Shown here: piece by piece, positions 55,343 to 64,000 of the stretch
How the letters are laid out: each line of letters starts with the position of its first letter
Numbering within the stretch: position 1 is the stretch's first letter
NCBI RefSeq assembly: GCF_024706985.1
Contig: NZ_JAMCCX010000028.1
Location: 1 to 64,000 of the forward strand
Direction of reading: 5' to 3'
Origin: Alicyclobacillus sp. SP_1
Lineage (GTDB): Bacteria; Bacillota; Bacilli; Alicyclobacillales; Alicyclobacillaceae
DNA length: 64,000 bases
Position numbers and translations under genes: made by a program
Notes under the pieces: generated by a model
Told to the model about the DNA's origin: nothing
The model's database searches: none
The model's input: only the letters and a program-made list of their open reading frames with translations

Positions 55343-55966
55343 TTGCCTTTGGATGTTTCGACTCAAGTGAAAGATCCTGAGCGAGTGCGTCTTCGGAGAG
55401 AGCAAATTGTTCAGGCATCGGTTCGACTGTTTACAGAAAAGGGATTTCACAAGACGACAACTCGCGAGATTGCGAAGGCAAGTGGTCTTTCCAATGGAGC
55501 GTTGTACGAATACGTGCAGTCAAAAGAAGACGTGCTCTACTTGGTGTGTCGTCATATTCATCGAGAAGTTCGAAATCGGCTTGCCAGCACTTTGACGGAG
55601 CCCGGTTCAGCCGCCAAACGACTACGTCATGCACTGTGTCGTTTTGGGGAACTGGTCCTCTCGATGCAAGACGAGATTTTGCTCATCTATCAAGAGAGCA
55701 AGTCTCTTCCGCGGCTGTACCTTCACGAGGTGCTCAGCGAGGAGCAGCAAGTGGTTGCGGTCTTTGAACAATTGCTTCGAGAAGGACTTGCTGACCAATC
55801 TATCCTTGTCGAAGAAAAGGACATTCCGGTTCTCGCGGAAAATGCTGTGGTCATGGGCCAGATGCTGGCCTTCCGCCGATGGGCATGGAAGCAAAAATCG
55901 ACAGAGTCGGTTCTGAACACACAGGTCAATGCATTTTTGGCGTCGGTTCACTCCACAACAGACTGA
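55343..55966 (+). CDS. TetR-family transcriptional regulator
   Basis: The 207-residue protein has the TetR helix-turn-helix (TTTREIAKASGLSNGALYEYVQSKEDVLYLV, residues about 37-67) and a helical ligand domain. It lies directly before icmF, so control of acyl-CoA or branched-chain metabolism is likely, though the ligand is unknown. TTG 55343 is chosen because GGAGG ends eight bases before it; the ATG at 55337 is too close to the SD. Its promoter carries a perfect palindrome. Confidence 0.9.
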   Translation: MPLDVSTQVKDPERVRLRREQIVQASVRLFTEKGFHKTTTREIAKASGLSNGALYEYVQSKEDVLYLVCRHIHREVRNRLASTLTEPGSAAKRLRHALCRFGELVLSMQDEILLIYQESKSLPRLYLHEVLSEEQQVVAVFEQLLREGLADQSILVEEKDIPVLAENAVVMGQMLAFRRWAWKQKSTESVLNTQVNAFLASVHSTTD

Positions 55967-56006
55967 CGAAAGTGGAAATAAAATTATAACAGTCCATTGG
56001 GCTATC

Positions 56007-56096
56007 ATGGGTGTTCACTCGTTTTTCGACGTCTGTTCGTCTACCCGTTTCGACGTCTGTTCGTCTACCTGTTTCGACGTCTGTTCGTCTATCTGA
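56007..56096 (+). CDS. possible 29-residue leader peptide of icmF
   Basis: An ATG at 56007 opens a 29-codon frame through the triple 24-bp repeat, giving three near-identical eight-residue units of the form F-D-V-C-S-S-T-x. Its TGA (56094-56096) overlaps the first base of the icmF SD (AAGGAGG). The upstream SD is poor. It could couple ribosome passage to icmF initiation, or it may be a by-product of the repeat. Confidence 0.3.
   Translation: MGVHSFFDVCSSTRFDVCSSTCFDVCSSI
56024..56095. repeat. three 24-bp tandem repeats in the icmF leader
   Basis: A 21-bp core (starting TTTCGACGTCTG) recurs with 24-bp period at 56024, 56048 and 56072, with only a base or two of difference. Each core can form a small GACG-loop-CGTC stem. 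The array ends right at the icmF SD. Confidence 0.95.
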
Positions 56097-56110
56097 AGGA
56101 GGAATGCTGT

Positions 56111-59100
56111 GTGGCTATGGAAATCAAGTCTAAACAAGAGACAGAAAACGACGTGCCTTCTTCTATCGATCAGCAGGAGACAGTACCTTATCGTCCGGTT
56201 CACCCGGTGCGGTTTTTAACCGCTTCTAGTCTGTTTGACGGGCACGATGCTTCAATTAACATCATGCGTCGAATCTTGCAGTCTTCGGGCGCTGAGGTCA
56301 TTCATTTGGGACACAACCGTTCTGTTGAAGAAATCGTTCGAGCCGCCATCCAGGAAGATGTTCAAGGAGTCGCCATTTCCTCTTACCAAGGTGGCCATGT
56401 GGAGTATTTTAAGTACGTCATCGATTTGCTCAGAAAACATGGCGCGAGTCACATTCGCGTTTATGGCGGCGGTGGAGGCGTAATTATCCCATCGGAAATC
56501 AAGCTCCTTGAAGACTACGGTGTAGCAAAAATATTTTCTCCCGATGATGGCCGGCGTTTAGGCCTACAGGGCATGATCAACTGCATGTTGCGGGAGTGTG
56601 ATGTACCCCCACGCGCAGTGCAACAGGCGCTTGATATCAGTCATCTCTCAGTGGACCGGATGGATGAAGTCTCCGCCTGGGTGACCAAGGCGGAAGAAGG
56701 TGCCACTGCAGGATTTACAGCAGAGACATTGGAAAAATTGCGATTACGCGCACACCATGCCCCAGTACTTGGCATCACGGGAACTGGTGGAGCAGGAAAG
56801 TCGTCTCTTACGGATGAGTTGGTCCGCCGTTTTCTTGATGACTTCCCAGATAAAACACTCGCCATTTTTTCGGTCGATCCATCGAAGCAGCGGACCGGTG
56901 GTGCACTTCTCGGAGATCGGATTCGCATGAACAGCATTCATCATCCTCGGGTCTTTATGAGGTCCTTGGCTACCCGTTCTTCTCAGACTGAACTTTCCGC
57001 CTCTATCGAGGAAGCAGTGACAGTGGCACGAGCCGCTGGGTTTGATTTTGTCATCGTCGAGACCAGCGGTATTGGTCAGGGCGATGCGCAAATTGTTGAT
57101 ATTGCGGACGTCTCCATCTATGTGATGACGGCCGAATTTGGCGCTCCGTCACAGTTGGAAAAAATTGAAATGCTGGATTATGCCGATCTCGTTGCTATCA
57201 ACAAGTTTGAACGTCGGGGTTCCGAAGATGCCTTGCGGCATGTTCGGAAGCAACTTCAGAGAAACCGAAATGACTACCAAACTCCCATTGAGAAAATGCC
57301 AGTATACGGAACCATTGCGAGTCAGTTTCGGGACGCAGGGACGGATATTCTCTATTTGGCAATCCTCGATCGCTTGCGTGAAAAGTGCAATGTGGACTGG
57401 CGGTCGCCACGCACTTCTCCTTCGATGGCCGCTCCCAAAGCAGGCATTATTCCAGGTAGCAGAGCGCATTATCTGTTGGAAATTGCGCAGACAAGCGAGC
57501 GTTATCGCACGTTCGTCACTGAGCAGTCGAACTTGGCGAGGAGAGCCTATCAAGTGCGTGGAACTGTCGAACTCCTAAAGAAATCTATGACCGAGAAAGA
57601 GACGGAGATGGCGGACAGTTTGGAAGTCACTTTTCAGCGTCTGTTCCAGTCTTTGCATCCAATCACCGTGCAAATCCTCAATCAGTGGGAAGACAAGAAA
57701 TCTCGCTATCAAGCGGATGAGTTCATCACCCATGTGCGGGGTAAGGAAATTCGGCAAGCACTTTACACCCATTCTCTGTCTGGGACGCGGATTCCAAAAG
57801 TCGCCTTGCCGAAATACGAAGATTGGGGCGAAATTGTGCGCTGGTCTATGTTGGAGAACGTTCCAGGCGAATTCCCATATACCGCAGGTGTATTTCCGCT
57901 GAAGCGCCAAGAAGAAGAGCCTAAGCGACAATTTGCTGGAGAAGGAACTCCTATGCGGACCAATCGGCGTTTTCACTACTTATCCAAAAATGACTCCGCA
58001 AAAAGGCTTTCGACAGCGTTTGATTCTGTCACTCTATACGGGGAAGATCCGGACGAACGACCTGATATTTATGGGAAAATCGGAGAAAGCGGCGTGAGTG
58101 TCTGTACGTTGGATGACATGAAGAAACTGTACGACGGCTTTGACCTGTGTCATCCAAGCACGAGTGTCTCGATGACGATTAACGGTCCGGCGCCCATTCT
58201 CTTGGCGATGTTCATGAATACCGCGATCGACCAGCAGATGGAGTTTTTTGTGCAGCGCGAAGGAAGGGCTCCGACAGAATTGGAGAGAGAAGAAATCAAA
58301 AAAAGAACGCTGCAGACCGTTCGAGGTACGGTACAAGCCGATATTCTCAAGGAAGACCAAGGACAGAATACCTGTATTTTTTCGACCGAGTTTGCATTGA
58401 AGATGATGGGAGATATACAAGAGTACTTTATTCAGGAAGGGGTTCGAAATTACTACTCTGTATCCATCAGCGGCTACCACATTGCAGAGGCCGGGGCTAA
58501 TCCAATTACACAGCTAGCACTGACTCTCTCTAACGCATTCACCTATGTAGAATACTATTTGAGCCGCGGTATGCACGTCGATGACTTCGCTCCTAACCTG
58601 TCTTTCTTCTTTTCCAATGGAATGGATCCGGAGTATACCGTCATTGGCCGAGTGGCTCGGCGTATCTGGGCGACGGTCATGAGAGAAAAATATCATGCGA
58701 ACGAACGAAGTCAGAAGCTGAAATATCACATACAGACTTCGGGACGGTCTCTGCATGCTCAGGAAATTGATTTTAACGACATTCGCACCACGTTGCAGGC
58801 GTTGTTGGCCATCTATGACAACTGTAATTCGCTGCATACGAATGCGTACGACGAAGCGATCACAACGCCGACGGAAGAGTCGGTCCGCCGCGCGATGGCC
58901 ATTCAGATGATCATCGCACGAGAATTTGGCCTGACGAAGAACGAAAATCCGCTTCAAGGGGCTTTTATTGTGGAAGAACTCACGGATTTGGTTGAGCGGG
59001 CGGTACTCGAGGAGTTTATGCGCATCAACGATCGCGGCGGCGTGCTGGGTGCCATGGAAACTCAATATCAGCGGAGCAAGATTCAAGAGGAATCCATGCA

Positions 59101-59431
59101 TTACGAACACCTGAAACATTCTGGAGAACTACCCATCATCGGGGTAAACACTTATCTCAATCCAGCCACATTGAAGTCGGATTATGTACCTCCTGAAATT
59201 GAATTAGCTCGAGCGACGGAAGCGGAGAAGAGAGAACAAATATCCAACTTGCGCGCTTTTCATGAAGCTCATGCTGCGGAAGCCAAGGCGGCGTTGGTGC
59301 ATTTAAAACAAGTTGCCGATGCTCATGGGAACTTGTTTGCTGAGCTGATGAATGTTGTCAGGGTCGCAAGTTTAGGTCAGATTACTCATGCTCTGTACGA
59401 AGTTGGAGGACAATATCGGAGAAATATGTAA
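56111..59431 (+). CDS. icmF: fused isobutyryl-CoA mutase IcmF
   Basis: It rearranges isobutyryl-CoA and n-butyryl-CoA (some also pivalyl- or isovaleryl-CoA) with adenosylcobalamin. The 1106-residue fusion has a B12 domain (about 30-160, [15 protein letters not shown]), a MeaB-like G-protein domain (about 220-410: [49 protein letters not shown]) and the acyl-CoA mutase domain (about 560-1100, [35 protein letters not shown]). The GTG at 56111 has AAGGAGG eight bases upstream; an upstream open frame across the repeats has no SD. Confidence 0.96.
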   Translation: MAMEIKSKQETENDVPSSIDQQETVPYRPVHPVRFLTASSLFDGHDASINIMRRILQSSGAEVIHLGHNRSVEEIVRAAIQEDVQGVAISSYQGGHVEYFKYVIDLLRKHGASHIRVYGGGGGVIIPSEIKLLEDYGVAKIFSPDDGRRLGLQGMINCMLRECDVPPRAVQQALDISHLSVDRMDEVSAWVTKAEEGATAGFTAETLEKLRLRAHHAPVLGITGTGGAGKSSLTDELVRRFLDDFPDKTLAIFSVDPSKQRTGGALLGDRIRMNSIHHPRVFMRSLATRSSQTELSASIEEAVTVARAAGFDFVIVETSGIGQGDAQIVDIADVSIYVMTAEFGAPSQLEKIEMLDYADLVAINKFERRGSEDALRHVRKQLQRNRNDYQTPIEKMPVYGTIASQFRDAGTDILYLAILDRLREKCNVDWRSPRTSPSMAAPKAGIIPGSRAHYLLEIAQTSERYRTFVTEQSNLARRAYQVRGTVELLKKSMTEKETEMADSLEVTFQRLFQSLHPITVQILNQWEDKKSRYQADEFITHVRGKEIRQALYTHSLSGTRIPKVALPKYEDWGEIVRWSMLENVPGEFPYTAGVFPLKRQEEEPKRQFAGEGTPMRTNRRFHYLSKNDSAKRLSTAFDSVTLYGEDPDERPDIYGKIGESGVSVCTLDDMKKLYDGFDLCHPSTSVSMTINGPAPILLAMFMNTAIDQQMEFFVQREGRAPTELEREEIKKRTLQTVRGTVQADILKEDQGQNTCIFSTEFALKMMGDIQEYFIQEGVRNYYSVSISGYHIAEAGANPITQLALTLSNAFTYVEYYLSRGMHVDDFAPNLSFFFSNGMDPEYTVIGRVARRIWATVMREKYHANERSQKLKYHIQTSGRSLHAQEIDFNDIRTTLQALLAIYDNCNSLHTNAYDEAITTPTEESVRRAMAIQMIIAREFGLTKNENPLQGAFIVEELTDLVERAVLEEFMRINDRGGVLGAMETQYQRSKIQEESMHYEHLKHSGELPIIGVNTYLNPATLKSDYVPPEIELARATEAEKREQISNLRAFHEAHAAEAKAALVHLKQVADAHGNLFAELMNVVRVASLGQITHALYEVGGQYRRNM

Positions 59432-59506
59432 ACTCATGTTCTGAACGAACTGGGGTACCTTAGGCTCAAGGACGGTGACATCCGTACTTGGCCTGGGGGT
59501 GGGAAT

Positions 59507-60841
59507 GTGCAGCGACCTTCCTATGGAACGTTGCGTCCAGCTGCTTGGTGGCTCTTGGTCATCAGCGGCTTGTTCAGCTTGTCAATAGGGCTGTCCAACA
59601 CGTTTGTGAATATTTTCATTTGGAAAGTAGACAAAAGCTACAGCAGTGCAGCGTGGTATAATTTGTCAATGTATGTTATTGTGCCATTTTCCTTCATCGC
59701 CGCAGGGTGGATTGCCCACCGTTGGCGCACGGTCATCTCACTTCGCCTGGGAATTGCGACGCACGCAGCATTTTATCTCAGTACTTTGTGGTTTGGACTT
59801 GCCCTGGCAAGAAACCCCATGCTTATGGGGGCATTCATGGGGTTGGCAACCGGCCTATTTTGGTTTGCTTTTAACACACTGTCTCTTCAGTACACGACGG
59901 ATGGGAATCGTAGCTCCTTTGTCGGAACCAATGGAGTTTTTGCATCCATCGCCGGCATGTTGGCGCCGCCTGTCGCAGGATATCTGATTGGCCGCGAAGA
60001 TCGATATTTTGGCGGGCTCACTGGGTTTCATGTCGTCTTCGGGATTTCGGTCATCTTATTTGCAATGGGCACGGTCCTCAGTTTTCGTCTCCACTCGGCT
60101 CCGGTCCACCACTATTTTCGCTGGCGCAAAGCCTTGCTTCGATTAAGCAATGTGGACTGGCGTCTGAAAATGATGGGATGTTTTGTCTATGGTATTCGTG
60201 AGGGCGTATTCCTGTTTCTGATTGGACTGCTTTTCTTTGTCGCAACGGGCAGCGAACTAAAATTGGGAGAGTTTTTTCTTCTGCAGAGTGGTCTGGCGTT
60301 TGTCTCCAACTTTTTGGCAGGGAGGGTCAGCAGAGGCCGCCGTCGTATTTATATTCTTGGATTGGGCGCAGTTGGGATGATGAGTTGTGCATTCCTGTTT
60401 TTGTTGCCGGTGACGGCTGTTCGTTTGGTACTGTATGGCTCGCTCATTTCCGTTGTATTGCCGTTCTTTCTCGTTCCCCTGCAATCGCTCCTCTACCGAC
60501 AAATGGAGACGATGGTTGCCAATCATCAGGGATGGAGCGAAGAACATGTCGTCGTTAGGGAATTTTTCGAGAATGCGGGCCGCGTGTTTGGTATTGCTGT
60601 GTTTTTAGTGTTGGGGATAAATGGCGGGCTAACGGTGACTCGCATTGCTTATTTTGCATTCAGCTTAGGATTTGTCCAATTGGGTACATGGATTCTGTTT
60701 TGGCGAAGTGAAAGGCGAAACGAAGCACGGGTACTGGAAAACGTCCATTCTGTCAACGAGGACTGGAGAGAGTACCGAGATCGGCGGCGTGAATCGGAGA
60801 TTGAGTCGCGGACGAAATTCCGTGTCAAACATAAAATTTGA
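59507..60841 (+). CDS. MFS transporter
   Basis: The 444-residue product has about 12 membrane helices in two halves split by a cytoplasmic loop near residue 205 (RWRKALLRLSNVDWRLKM). It resembles Bacillus YqgE-like transporters. The cargo is unknown. The charged C-terminal tail of about 45 residues (RDRRRESEIESRTKFRVKHK) is cytosolic. The start is a GTG with GGGGGTGGG upstream. It follows icmF by 75 bp, so it may be co-transcribed. Confidence 0.85.
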   Translation: MQRPSYGTLRPAAWWLLVISGLFSLSIGLSNTFVNIFIWKVDKSYSSAAWYNLSMYVIVPFSFIAAGWIAHRWRTVISLRLGIATHAAFYLSTLWFGLALARNPMLMGAFMGLATGLFWFAFNTLSLQYTTDGNRSSFVGTNGVFASIAGMLAPPVAGYLIGREDRYFGGLTGFHVVFGISVILFAMGTVLSFRLHSAPVHHYFRWRKALLRLSNVDWRLKMMGCFVYGIREGVFLFLIGLLFFVATGSELKLGEFFLLQSGLAFVSNFLAGRVSRGRRRIYILGLGAVGMMSCAFLFLLPVTAVRLVLYGSLISVVLPFFLVPLQSLLYRQMETMVANHQGWSEEHVVVREFFENAGRVFGIAVFLVLGINGGLTVTRIAYFAFSLGFVQLGTWILFWRSERRNEARVLENVHSVNEDWREYRDRRRESEIESRTKFRVKHKI

Positions 60842-60933
60842 GTGCTCATAAACTGCAACATGACTGAGTATGAAAAATTCTCATGTGGAAAAACAAGAAA
60901 ACAATAAGACTTAAGAGACGGAAGGACACACCA

Positions 60934-60962
60934 TTACAGGGAACCTCATCGGCCCCCTGTAA
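60934..60962. terminator. hairpin between MFS and ferredoxin genes
   Basis: TTACAGGG (60934-60941) pairs with CCCTGTAA (60955-60962) around a 13-base loop in the convergent gap. No T run follows on either strand. Confidence 0.45.
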
Positions 60963-61027
60963 AGTGCGCCTGCCGCACGTTCATTCGTTTCGAAAAGGTA
61001 GAGAACGCATGAGGCTAGGCCAATGTC

Positions 61028-61264
61028 CTATTTTTGAAAAAAGGCCCGATTTTTCTCAATGAATGACTTTTCTTCGTCTGGAACAAAATCTTCTTGATAG
61101 ATGGCGGAGACAGGGCATACGGCTTCGCACGCGCCACAGTCTATGCAGGTATCTGGGTCAATATAGTACTGGTCTTCGCCTTCGTGGATGCAATCCACGG
61201 GGCAGGTTTCGACACAGTCTGCGGCTTTTTCGTCGATACAGGGCGACGTGATGATAAAGGCCAC
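61028..61264 (-). CDS. 7Fe ferredoxin ([3Fe-4S][4Fe-4S])
   Basis: The 78-residue electron carrier has C-x7-C-x3-C-P (C9, C17, C21) and then C-x2-C-x2-C-x3-C-P (C40, C43, C46, C50). This is the 7Fe pattern of bacillary and archaeal ferredoxins. The acidic C-terminal helix is also typical. The GTG start has AAGGAGGA about seven bases upstream. It is monocistronic and convergent with the MFS gene. Confidence 0.95.
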   Translation of the reverse strand: MAFIITSPCIDEKAADCVETCPVDCIHEGEDQYYIDPDTCIDCGACEAVCPVSAIYQEDFVPDEEKSFIEKNRAFFQK

Positions 61265-61463
61265 ATGTACTCCTCCTTGAAATCGAGATGCTTGTATTCA
61301 GAGACCATCATACCAAGGCCATGGGGTCATTTCAATACACGGTGTCATCGTGGTCGGGCCAAGGTTCAAAATGATGTGATGGTGAGTCAATGAAAAGCGA
61401 TGACTTAGGGCCCTCGCGTTGATTGTCGGTCTCGAACAGGTTCATAATAAATACAATTTGATA

Positions 61464-61477
61464 CAGACCTAGGTCTG
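61464..61477. promoter_or_regulatory. 14-bp perfect palindrome before the M16 pair
   Basis: CAGACCTAGGTCTG is perfectly self-complementary and ends 23 bases before the TTG start of the YmfF-like gene. It may be an operator. Its GACCTAGGTC core occurs at two other places in the window. Confidence 0.45.
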
Positions 61478-61500
61478 CATCGCGCGTTGGAGGGACAGTA

Positions 61501-62787
61501 TTGGAAACTATGGTGACGCAAAATCATTCTGGGATATCGGTGCACGTTTTAAATACCAGTAAATTCCGAAGCAAGCATTGGGCTATGCGTATTTCCATAC
61601 CTCTTGAAAGACAGTTGCTTACTTCAGCGGCAGTACTTCCCTATCTGTGGATGGAAGGAACGTCAGAGTTCCCATCCTCGCGGCAATTAGTTCAGAGGAC
61701 CGATGAGCTGTATGGAACTGTTTTGAGAACGTCGATTCAAAAGCGTGGAAGTCGGCATGTAATGGACATCTCCGCAAGTAGCCCGGAAGAGTTATACATA
61801 GACGGGGCGCAAGCGTTGACGAGTCTGGTTCAGGAATTGCTGTTGTCACTCTTGACTAAGCCAGCATTGGAGTCATCTGGGGCGGAATTTTCATCGAGTC
61901 ATGTAAAGCGTGCAATTGCCCTTCATTCCCGGCGAATTGAGAGCCTCTACGATGATAAGACGACCTATGCCTATGAACAAGCCATATTAGCTTCCTGTCA
62001 AGGCCTTGTCCAAGGTCTACCCAAATATGGATATAAGGACGATCTCGATGGACTGACAGGCAGCCATTTGTTCTCGGCGCATCAAGAGGTGCTTAAGAAC
62101 GCAGATGTCGATTTCTACTGCGTTGGTCGAATCCCGCAACCCGAGACGTTTTCGGACCAAATGATTGAAGCCTTGAGGCCACACTTTCTCAGCAAGTGTC
62201 GGCAACCGTCGGTGTTACCGGTGGATACCACTCGGATTTCTCCGTCCACGAACGTGCATGTGGAGCAACAAAAGGTCCAACAAGCAAAGCTCAATCGTGT
62301 CTATCAGACGAACGTCGCTTATGGTTCGGAGGATTATCCTGTAGCAGTCGTCATGAATGGCATTTTAGGAGCATTTCCACATTCTAAATTGTTTGTCAAT
62401 GTGCGCGAAAAACACTCCTTGGCCTATTACGCATCGAGCCGTCTCGAAGGGATGCTCGGTCTTTTGGTGATTTATGCTGGTATACAGCCTGATAAGTTTG
62501 AACAGACACAGTCCATCATCTCGCAACAAGTCGAGGATGTTCAGAGCGGGAGGGTCAGTGAAGAGGAACTGACGTTCACAAAGGACGCTTTGTTGAACCA
62601 GTTTCGCCAAGCAGAAGACCAGCCGCTGTCCATCATTGATTTTCACTACAGTGGTCAATTGTCCGGGAATCCCAGTGGGATGGAACTGTTTCGAGAACAG
62701 ATATCAAGGGTTTCCGTAAAAGACGTGCAGAGAGTGGCGGGAAAACTTCGCGAATCGGCAACATATCTTCTGACAAACGAGGGATAA
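61501..62787 (+). CDS. M16 peptidase-like protein without active site, YmfF-like
   Basis: The 428-residue product has the M16 fold (ILGAFPHSKLFVNVREKHSLAYYASSRLEG is the C-terminal-half hallmark) but no HxxEH zinc motif. It is therefore the non-catalytic partner, as YmfF is to YmfH in Bacillus. The TTG start has GGAGGG six bases upstream. The active-type gene starts 4 bp after its stop. The pair probably forms a heterodimer that degrades small peptides; the true substrate is unknown. Confidence 0.88.
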   Translation: METMVTQNHSGISVHVLNTSKFRSKHWAMRISIPLERQLLTSAAVLPYLWMEGTSEFPSSRQLVQRTDELYGTVLRTSIQKRGSRHVMDISASSPEELYIDGAQALTSLVQELLLSLLTKPALESSGAEFSSSHVKRAIALHSRRIESLYDDKTTYAYEQAILASCQGLVQGLPKYGYKDDLDGLTGSHLFSAHQEVLKNADVDFYCVGRIPQPETFSDQMIEALRPHFLSKCRQPSVLPVDTTRISPSTNVHVEQQKVQQAKLNRVYQTNVAYGSEDYPVAVVMNGILGAFPHSKLFVNVREKHSLAYYASSRLEGMLGLLVIYAGIQPDKFEQTQSIISQQVEDVQSGRVSEEELTFTKDALLNQFRQAEDQPLSIIDFHYSGQLSGNPSGMELFREQISRVSVKDVQRVAGKLRESATYLLTNEG

Positions 62788-62791
62788 AATT

Positions 62792-64000
62792 ATGAACAGG
62801 CGAGAATATCCGGAATATGGTGTTGATTGGTGCTCCGAGCGTCTTGATAATGGTCTCGAAGTTCATGTCTTGGAAAAGCCAGACTTTCATCAAATATATG
62901 CGATGTTCAGTACAAGATATGGATCGATGGATACGCGCTTCCGCCTCGTTGGAATGAACGATTATACGGACGTGCCCGATGGTGTGGCTCATTTTCTTGA
63001 GCACAAGATGTTCGAAGAGCCAGACGGGGATGTCTTTCAGCAGTTTGCGCAACTTGGTGCATCGGCCAATGCGTTTACCACATACGACCAGACGTCGTAC
63101 TTGTTTTCTTCCACTACCCACGCCTTCGAAAACATGAAAGTCTTGGTCGATTTTGTTCAAAATCCGTACTTTACAGAAGAAAACGTCGCGAAGGAGAAAG
63201 GAATTATTGGTGAAGAGATTCGGATGTACGATGACACAGCCGACTGGCGCTGTTATACCGAACTGCTGCGTGCCATGTATCATTCACACCCGGTTCGATT
63301 GGATATTGCGGGTACCGTTGAATCGATAGCCAAAATCACACCCCAGTTGCTGTATCGCTGCTATGAAACATTTTATCATCCCGCCAACATGGTGTTGGTG
63401 GTCGCTGGCCCCGTCAATTCAAGCCGGGTTGTCGAAGCCATGGCAGAAAATCAAGCCAAAAAGAGTTTTCAACCCTTTCCAGGCATCGACCGGGACTTTC
63501 CGCGAGAGCCAGTCTCTGTGCGGGAAAAGTCTGTCCGCCATAACCTGGCTGTGCGGCAGTCAAGATGTTTGGTTGGGTTCAAGGAGAAGAATCTGCCAAC
63601 CAACGGTTCCGACTTGTTGCGTCAAGAACTGCTGACAGGCGTATTGTTGGACTCCGTCTTTGGCCGAGCTGGTGAGACGTTCGAAAAAATGGTGGATGAT
63701 GGACTGGCCGACAGTACATTTGGCTGGGAGTATGAAGTGACGAGATCCTATGGACATGCCATTTTAGGTGGCAACAGTGCTCATCCTGAAGCGTTAGCCA
63801 CGGCGATTCGACAGCATGCAGAAAGAGTTCTAGAGAGTGGCGTGTCCAACATCGATTTTGAACGTAGCCGAAAGAAAACGTTGGGAAGGCTCCTTGCCTC
63901 CTATGACGGACTCAGTGCCTTGGCCCGCGACGTAACGGCGTACGTTTTGAAGGGCACCCATCCATTTGATGCACTGCACGTGTTGCAGTCGATCACGGTA
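62792..64000 (+). CDS. M16 zinc peptidase, YmfH-like (cut by window end)
   Basis: The frame runs from ATG 62792 to the window edge without a stop (403 codons seen). It has the inverted zinc motif HFLEH (HxxEH) in DGVAHFLEHKMFE near residue 71, and the third-ligand region EEIRMYDDT about 76 residues later. SANAFTTYDQTSYLF is a family phrase. It is the catalytic partner of the preceding gene. Bacillus YmfH is about 430 residues, so little is missing. Confidence 0.92.
   Translation, partial: MNRREYPEYGVDWCSERLDNGLEVHVLEKPDFHQIYAMFSTRYGSMDTRFRLVGMNDYTDVPDGVAHFLEHKMFEEPDGDVFQQFAQLGASANAFTTYDQTSYLFSSTTHAFENMKVLVDFVQNPYFTEENVAKEKGIIGEEIRMYDDTADWRCYTELLRAMYHSHPVRLDIAGTVESIAKITPQLLYRCYETFYHPANMVLVVAGPVNSSRVVEAMAENQAKKSFQPFPGIDRDFPREPVSVREKSVRHNLAVRQSRCLVGFKEKNLPTNGSDLLRQELLTGVLLDSVFGRAGETFEKMVDDGLADSTFGWEYEVTRSYGHAILGGNSAHPEALATAIRQHAERVLESGVSNIDFERSRKKTLGRLLASYDGLSALARDVTAYVLKGTHPFDALHVLQSITV

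Noticed and set aside
56024-56095. CRISPR-like array in the icmF leader
   Set aside because: The units are directly adjacent with no variable spacers, so they are tandem repeats and not a CRISPR array.

Overview
The window looks like a chromosomal segment of an aerobic, spore-forming Firmicute of the Bacilli. The main reasons are the sporulation pair ytrH-ytrI, the yfhH-like gene, Bacillus-type SufCDSUB, fadN-fadA-fadE, a FadR-type box, frequent GTG and TTG starts behind strong Shine-Dalgarno (SD) sequences, and GAACN4GTTC LexA boxes. An Alicyclobacillaceae origin is my guess from gene style and is not proven. I see no rRNA, tRNA, CRISPR array, insertion sequence or integrase.

Layout. 0-6.5 kb: panD; sodA and pyrD on the minus strand; an ECF sigma factor with a membrane-anchored putative anti-sigma factor; a small winged-helix-like protein; alanine dehydrogenase; a SufT-like protein. 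6.6-12.9 kb: a suf operon (sufC-D-S-U-B, a Rieske ferredoxin, an IscR-like Rrf2 regulator). Its leader carries a 7-1-7 palindrome and a hairpin ends it. 13-16 kb: fadR-etfB-etfA behind a FadR box. 16-33.5 kb: housekeeping and catabolic genes. These are an S9 peptidase, histidine ammonia-lyase, a class II fumarase/aspartase, an inositol-phosphatase-like protein, pncB, ispH, proline dehydrogenase, an APC permease, an enoyl-CoA hydratase, a flavin reductase, an M24 peptidase, yfhH and ytrHI.

33.5-45 kb is more AT-rich by eye and the most accessory-looking part. A SNF2 helicase overlaps a SWIM zinc-finger gene. A 59-residue membrane protein lies on the opposite strand. Then comes a DNA-damage cassette: two LexA boxes bracket a promoter that drives an ImuB-like polymerase-dead Y-family protein, an 80-residue accessory protein and an ImuC/DnaE2 polymerase, with no ImuA/RecA-like partner. 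A PLD-like lipoprotein, a PAP2 phosphatase, a cupredoxin-fold protein without its copper ligands, OsmC and HIT proteins follow. 46-51.6 kb is the beta-oxidation operon fadN-fadA-fadE behind its own palindromic operator. 51.7-64 kb holds a MazG-like protein, endonuclease IV, a class B penicillin-binding protein, a TetR regulator with its operator, the fused B12 mutase IcmF behind a triple-repeat leader, an MFS transporter, a 7Fe ferredoxin and a YmfF/YmfH-like M16 peptidase pair cut by the window end.

Two themes link the genes. The first is acyl-CoA and branched-chain catabolism: FadR, EtfBA, FadNAE, enoyl-CoA hydratase, IcmF and TetR regulators. The second is Fe-S assembly (SufT, SufCDSUB, Rieske, Rrf2), which would serve Fe-S enzymes such as IspH and the ferredoxin. 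The SOS mutasome cassette and the icmF leader are the most unusual items. Three short membrane or accessory genes (48, 59 and 80 residues) and several small tandem duplications in intergenic DNA are also recorded.
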